Origin: Candidatus Mnemosynella bozhongmuii
GTDB taxonomy: Archaea; Halobacteriota; Archaeoglobi; Mnemosynellales; Mnemosynellaceae
Reading direction: 5' to 3'
Assembly (NCBI GenBank): GCA_014361165.1
Contig: JACIWD010000047.1
Span: 1 to 7,918, forward strand
Length of the DNA: 7,918 bases
Of the stretch, positions 6,151 through 7,918 are shown one piece after another. The number at the start of each line of letters is the position of its first letter. Within the stretch, counting starts at the first letter, position 1. A program made the position numbers and the translations under genes. The notes below the pieces were generated by a model. It had not been told where the DNA came from. It saw only the letters and a program-made list of their open reading frames with translations, and made no database searches.

Positions 6151-6804
6151 TTGAGGAAAATCTTCGTGATGGATCTGAGAAATGGAATCGCTGTTCATGC
6201 CTTCAGAGGTGAGAGAGAGAAATACGAGCCTGTTGAAAAGTTCAGCAGAGTTGTGAGAAGTTCGGATCCTCTTGAAATTCTCGAGACTCTACGGGTGAGA
6301 GAACTCTATGTTGCGGATCTCGATGCGATTGAAGGAAAAGGAGACAATTTCAGAATAATAGAGATGCTCTCGCAGAAAGCCAGTGTAATGGCGGATTGCG
6401 GAGTGAGAGATGAAGAAGGGCTCAGAAGGGTGAGGGATCTCGGATGCACTCCTGTTCTCGGAACAGAGACTGCCGGGAGGAGGCTCTTTGAAATAGCCGA
6501 GGGATGCATTGCGAGTGTTGATATGATGGACGGAAGAATTCTGGGAGGGTGGAGAGATCTGAGAGATGTTCTGGAGTTTCTGAATGACACTCCCGTGGAA
6601 GAGATAATAATACTCGATATCAGCAGAGTCGGGACAAAGAAAGGGTGGAGAAGGGAGGAGCTTGAGGAGATTCTGAGCATCTCTGAGAAGCCGGTTATCA
6701 TAGGTGGAGGAGTCAGAAAGGATGACCTAGATCTTCTGAGTTCATGTGGAATTGCTGGAGTTCTTCTTTCAACCTCGGTTCATCTGGGTGAGATTGAACT
6801 ATGA
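6151..6804 (+). CDS. HisA/HisF-related TIM-barrel protein (hisAF_rel type), 217 aa
   Basis: A (beta/alpha)8 barrel related to the histidine enzymes HisA and HisF, but of the separate subfamily known from archaea and methylotrophs with methanogen-type C1 cofactors, where a cofactor-synthesis role is suspected but unproven. Visible features: strand 1 FVMDLRNGIAVHA with Asp8; RGEREKYEP at 19-27, typical of the subfamily; ADLDAIEG at 55-62; ADCGVR at 81-86; SVDMMDG at 122-128, with Asp124 in the position of the second HisA catalytic acid; LDISRVGTKKG at 155-165; and the phosphate-binding pair IIGGGV (183-188) and GVLLSTSVHLG (203-213). It is shorter than HisA (about 240 aa). The start is TTG at 6151, after GGGGGAG; the next ATG at 6169 would delete part of strand 1 but keep Asp8 as residue 2. 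It overlaps the following ligase gene by ATGA. True HisA is less likely because the motifs diverge and no other his gene is nearby. Confidence 0.85.
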   Translation: MRKIFVMDLRNGIAVHAFRGEREKYEPVEKFSRVVRSSDPLEILETLRVRELYVADLDAIEGKGDNFRIIEMLSQKASVMADCGVRDEEGLRRVRDLGCTPVLGTETAGRRLFEIAEGCIASVDMMDGRILGGWRDLRDVLEFLNDTPVEEIIILDISRVGTKKGWRREELEEILSISEKPVIIGGGVRKDDLDLLSSCGIAGVLLSTSVHLGEIEL

Positions 6805-7655
6805 GGGTTGCCCTGGTTTACTCAAAAAGAACCTGGGAGATTGAGGAGATTGAAAAGGAGATGCAGAAGAGGGGAATAGAGACTCTCAGCTTCAGACCAT
6901 CCGATTTCTCCCTTCTGATTGATGACGGGCTGAGAATTCTTCCCGAGATTCAGGCAGATGCAATTTACTTCAGGGGTCCGGGAACAGGAAGCTGGGAGGA
7001 AATAACGGCGAGAATGAACATATTCCGGATTCTGAACAGAAGAGTTCCTGTTGTGAACACTCCGGAAAGCATTGAGAGATGCGTGGATAAGATGGAGGCC
7101 ACAATCAGACTATTCTCAGCTGGAATACCTGTTCCGGAGACTCTGATAACAGAGAGCGATGAGATTTCAGAGATTTTTATGCGAAGGGCCGGGAAAATCA
7201 TAAAGAAGCCGGTTTTTGGATCGAGAGGCGAAGGAATCAGAATTCTCGAGAAAGGTGAAAGAGGATATCTCCAGAGATTTCTGGAACACGGAGGAAGGGA
7301 CATAAGAACCTTTGTCATAGGGAGAAAAGTTCTCGGAGCGGTTTACAGAATTAAAGAGGGTTCTCCCGTCACGAATGTTGCAAGAGGAGGAAGAACAGAG
7401 ATTTGCGAGCTCGATGAAGAGCTCAGAAAACTCTCAGTTCTCTCAGCCAGAACTCTCGGTGCTGAGATCTGCGGTGTGGACATAGCAGAAGAGGGGGAAA
7501 GAAGATACGTTCTTGAGGTGAACTCCTCTCCTTCCTGGAAGGGCTTTCAGAAAGCAACCGGAATAAACGTTGCCTCTGAAATTGCAGAGTATTTTCTGAA
7601 AAGATGCCCTGAACACAAGGAATTTTATGAAGAAGGGGAGATAAGGAAGGTGTGA
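6801..7655 (+). CDS. RimK-like ATP-grasp ligase, candidate tetrahydromethanopterin:alpha-L-glutamate ligase (MptN-like), 284 aa
   Basis: An ATP-grasp enzyme that would activate a carboxylate as acyl-phosphate and join it to an amine, typically glutamate in this subgroup. Landmarks: an N-terminal Rossmann-like domain (about 1-90) with IYFRGPGTG at 55-63; DKMEAT at 96-101 at the start of the ATP-binding unit; KKPVFGSRGEGI at 135-146 carrying the ATP lysine and glycine-rich loop; RDIRTFVIG at 166-174; NVARGGRTEI at 192-201; and metal ligands in GVDI (Asp227) and EVNSSP (Glu239, Asn241). RimK-type relatives include RimK, CofF (F420), MptN (tetrahydromethanopterin) and lysine or tyramine ligases. 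Coupling to the HisA-like gene favours a C1-cofactor role, with MptN the best guess, but the exact substrate is not readable. It overlaps the upstream gene as ATGA and the downstream gene as GTGA; GGTG lies 10 bases before its ATG. Confidence 0.82.
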   Translation: MRVALVYSKRTWEIEEIEKEMQKRGIETLSFRPSDFSLLIDDGLRILPEIQADAIYFRGPGTGSWEEITARMNIFRILNRRVPVVNTPESIERCVDKMEATIRLFSAGIPVPETLITESDEISEIFMRRAGKIIKKPVFGSRGEGIRILEKGERGYLQRFLEHGGRDIRTFVIGRKVLGAVYRIKEGSPVTNVARGGRTEICELDEELRKLSVLSARTLGAEICGVDIAEEGERRYVLEVNSSPSWKGFQKATGINVASEIAEYFLKRCPEHKEFYEEGEIRKV

Positions 7656-7918
7656 TAGAGAGCTCAAGGGAATATTCAGATGAGGAGATATTCAGACATC
7701 TCGAACCTATTGTCGCGGAATGGTTCAGAAAGAGGTACGGCTCTTTCAGTCCTCCTCAGAGGCATGCCATAGTTGAGATTGCAAAGAGAAGAAACATTTT
7801 GATATGCTCACCAACTGGAACGGGAAAGACTCTTGCCGGATTTCTCGCAATTATAGACTATCTTTTCAAGCTCTCAAAGAGAGGTGAGCTTGAAGACAGA
7901 GTTTACTGCCTCTACATC
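7652..7918 (+). CDS. Lhr-type superfamily 2 ATP-dependent helicase, N-terminal 89 residues (partial, runs off window)
   Basis: A GTG start overlaps the ligase stop as GTGA, with GGGGAG 11 bases upstream, and the frame stays open to the window end. A Q-motif-like segment FSPPQRHAI (32-40) precedes Walker A, SPTGTGKT at 53-60 with Lys59, then LAGFLAIIDYLF. The closing VYCLYI would lead into the YISPLKAL motif of Lhr helicases. The spacing and the PPQ-x9-15-PTGTGKT arrangement match archaeal Lhr-like helicases, multi-domain 3'-5' DNA or DNA-RNA translocases linked to repair, normally about 700-950 aa. Motifs II-VI lie outside the window, so the exact subfamily cannot be set. Placement at the end of a putative cofactor operon may be transcriptional convenience only. 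Confidence 0.85.
   Translation, partial: MIESSREYSDEEIFRHLEPIVAEWFRKRYGSFSPPQRHAIVEIAKRRNILICSPTGTGKTLAGFLAIIDYLFKLSKRGELEDRVYCLYI

Noticed and set aside
6151..6804. Calling the barrel protein true HisA of histidine biosynthesis
   Set aside because: The RGEREKY segment, short length and neighbours fit the HisA/HisF-related cofactor-associated subfamily better, and no other histidine gene is nearby.

Overview
The window looks like chromosomal DNA from a thermophilic euryarchaeon. The best guess is the Archaeoglobales (Archaeoglobus, Ferroglobus, Geoglobus) or a relative that uses tetrahydromethanopterin. Several signs point this way. Arginine is written almost entirely with AGA/AGG. Ribosome binding sites are of the archaeal GGTGAT/GAGGTGAT type. 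Promoters are TATA boxes with very short leaders, and terminators are plain T-runs without hairpins. One protein ends in a PGF-CTERM-like sorting signal, and there is an archaeal Lhr-type helicase. The genus is inference, since no RNA gene is present to fix it. Base composition is even and I see no mobile element, CRISPR array, tRNA or rRNA.

Layout. (1) Positions 1-273, plus strand: the last 24 residues of a membrane protein, coupled by an ATGA overlap to a 66-residue Cro/C1-type regulator. (2) Positions 300-2889, minus strand: a two-gene operon made of an orphan hydantoinase/oxoprolinase A-type protein followed, 1 base later, by a zinc-dependent histone-deacetylase-fold amidohydrolase. It has its own TATA box and is probably nearly leaderless. 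(3) Positions 3045-4468, minus strand: a two-gene operon for exported proteins. The first is helical, rich in glycosylation sites and ends in a charged tail; the second has a signal peptide and a PGF-CTERM-like anchor. The promoter lies below a cluster of about 10-base direct repeats. (4) Positions 4609-6066, minus strand: guaB, IMP dehydrogenase. (5) Positions 6151-7918, plus strand, diverging from guaB over a shared 84-base promoter region: a HisA-related TIM-barrel protein, a RimK-like ATP-grasp ligase and the start of an Lhr-type helicase, joined by two 4-base overlaps.

How the genes may work together. The HisA-like protein and ATP-grasp ligase resemble genes found mainly in organisms with methanogen-type C1 cofactors, so part (5) is plausibly cofactor biosynthesis (tetrahydromethanopterin or methanofuran). 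The HyuA/deacetylase pair would suit a two-step opening and deacylation of an amide or lactam substrate, but the substrate cannot be read from the sequence. The exported pair is the least understood part and the best candidate for new biology. No gene-free stretch exceeds 300 bases; the longest are 2890-3044 and 4478-4608, both described below.
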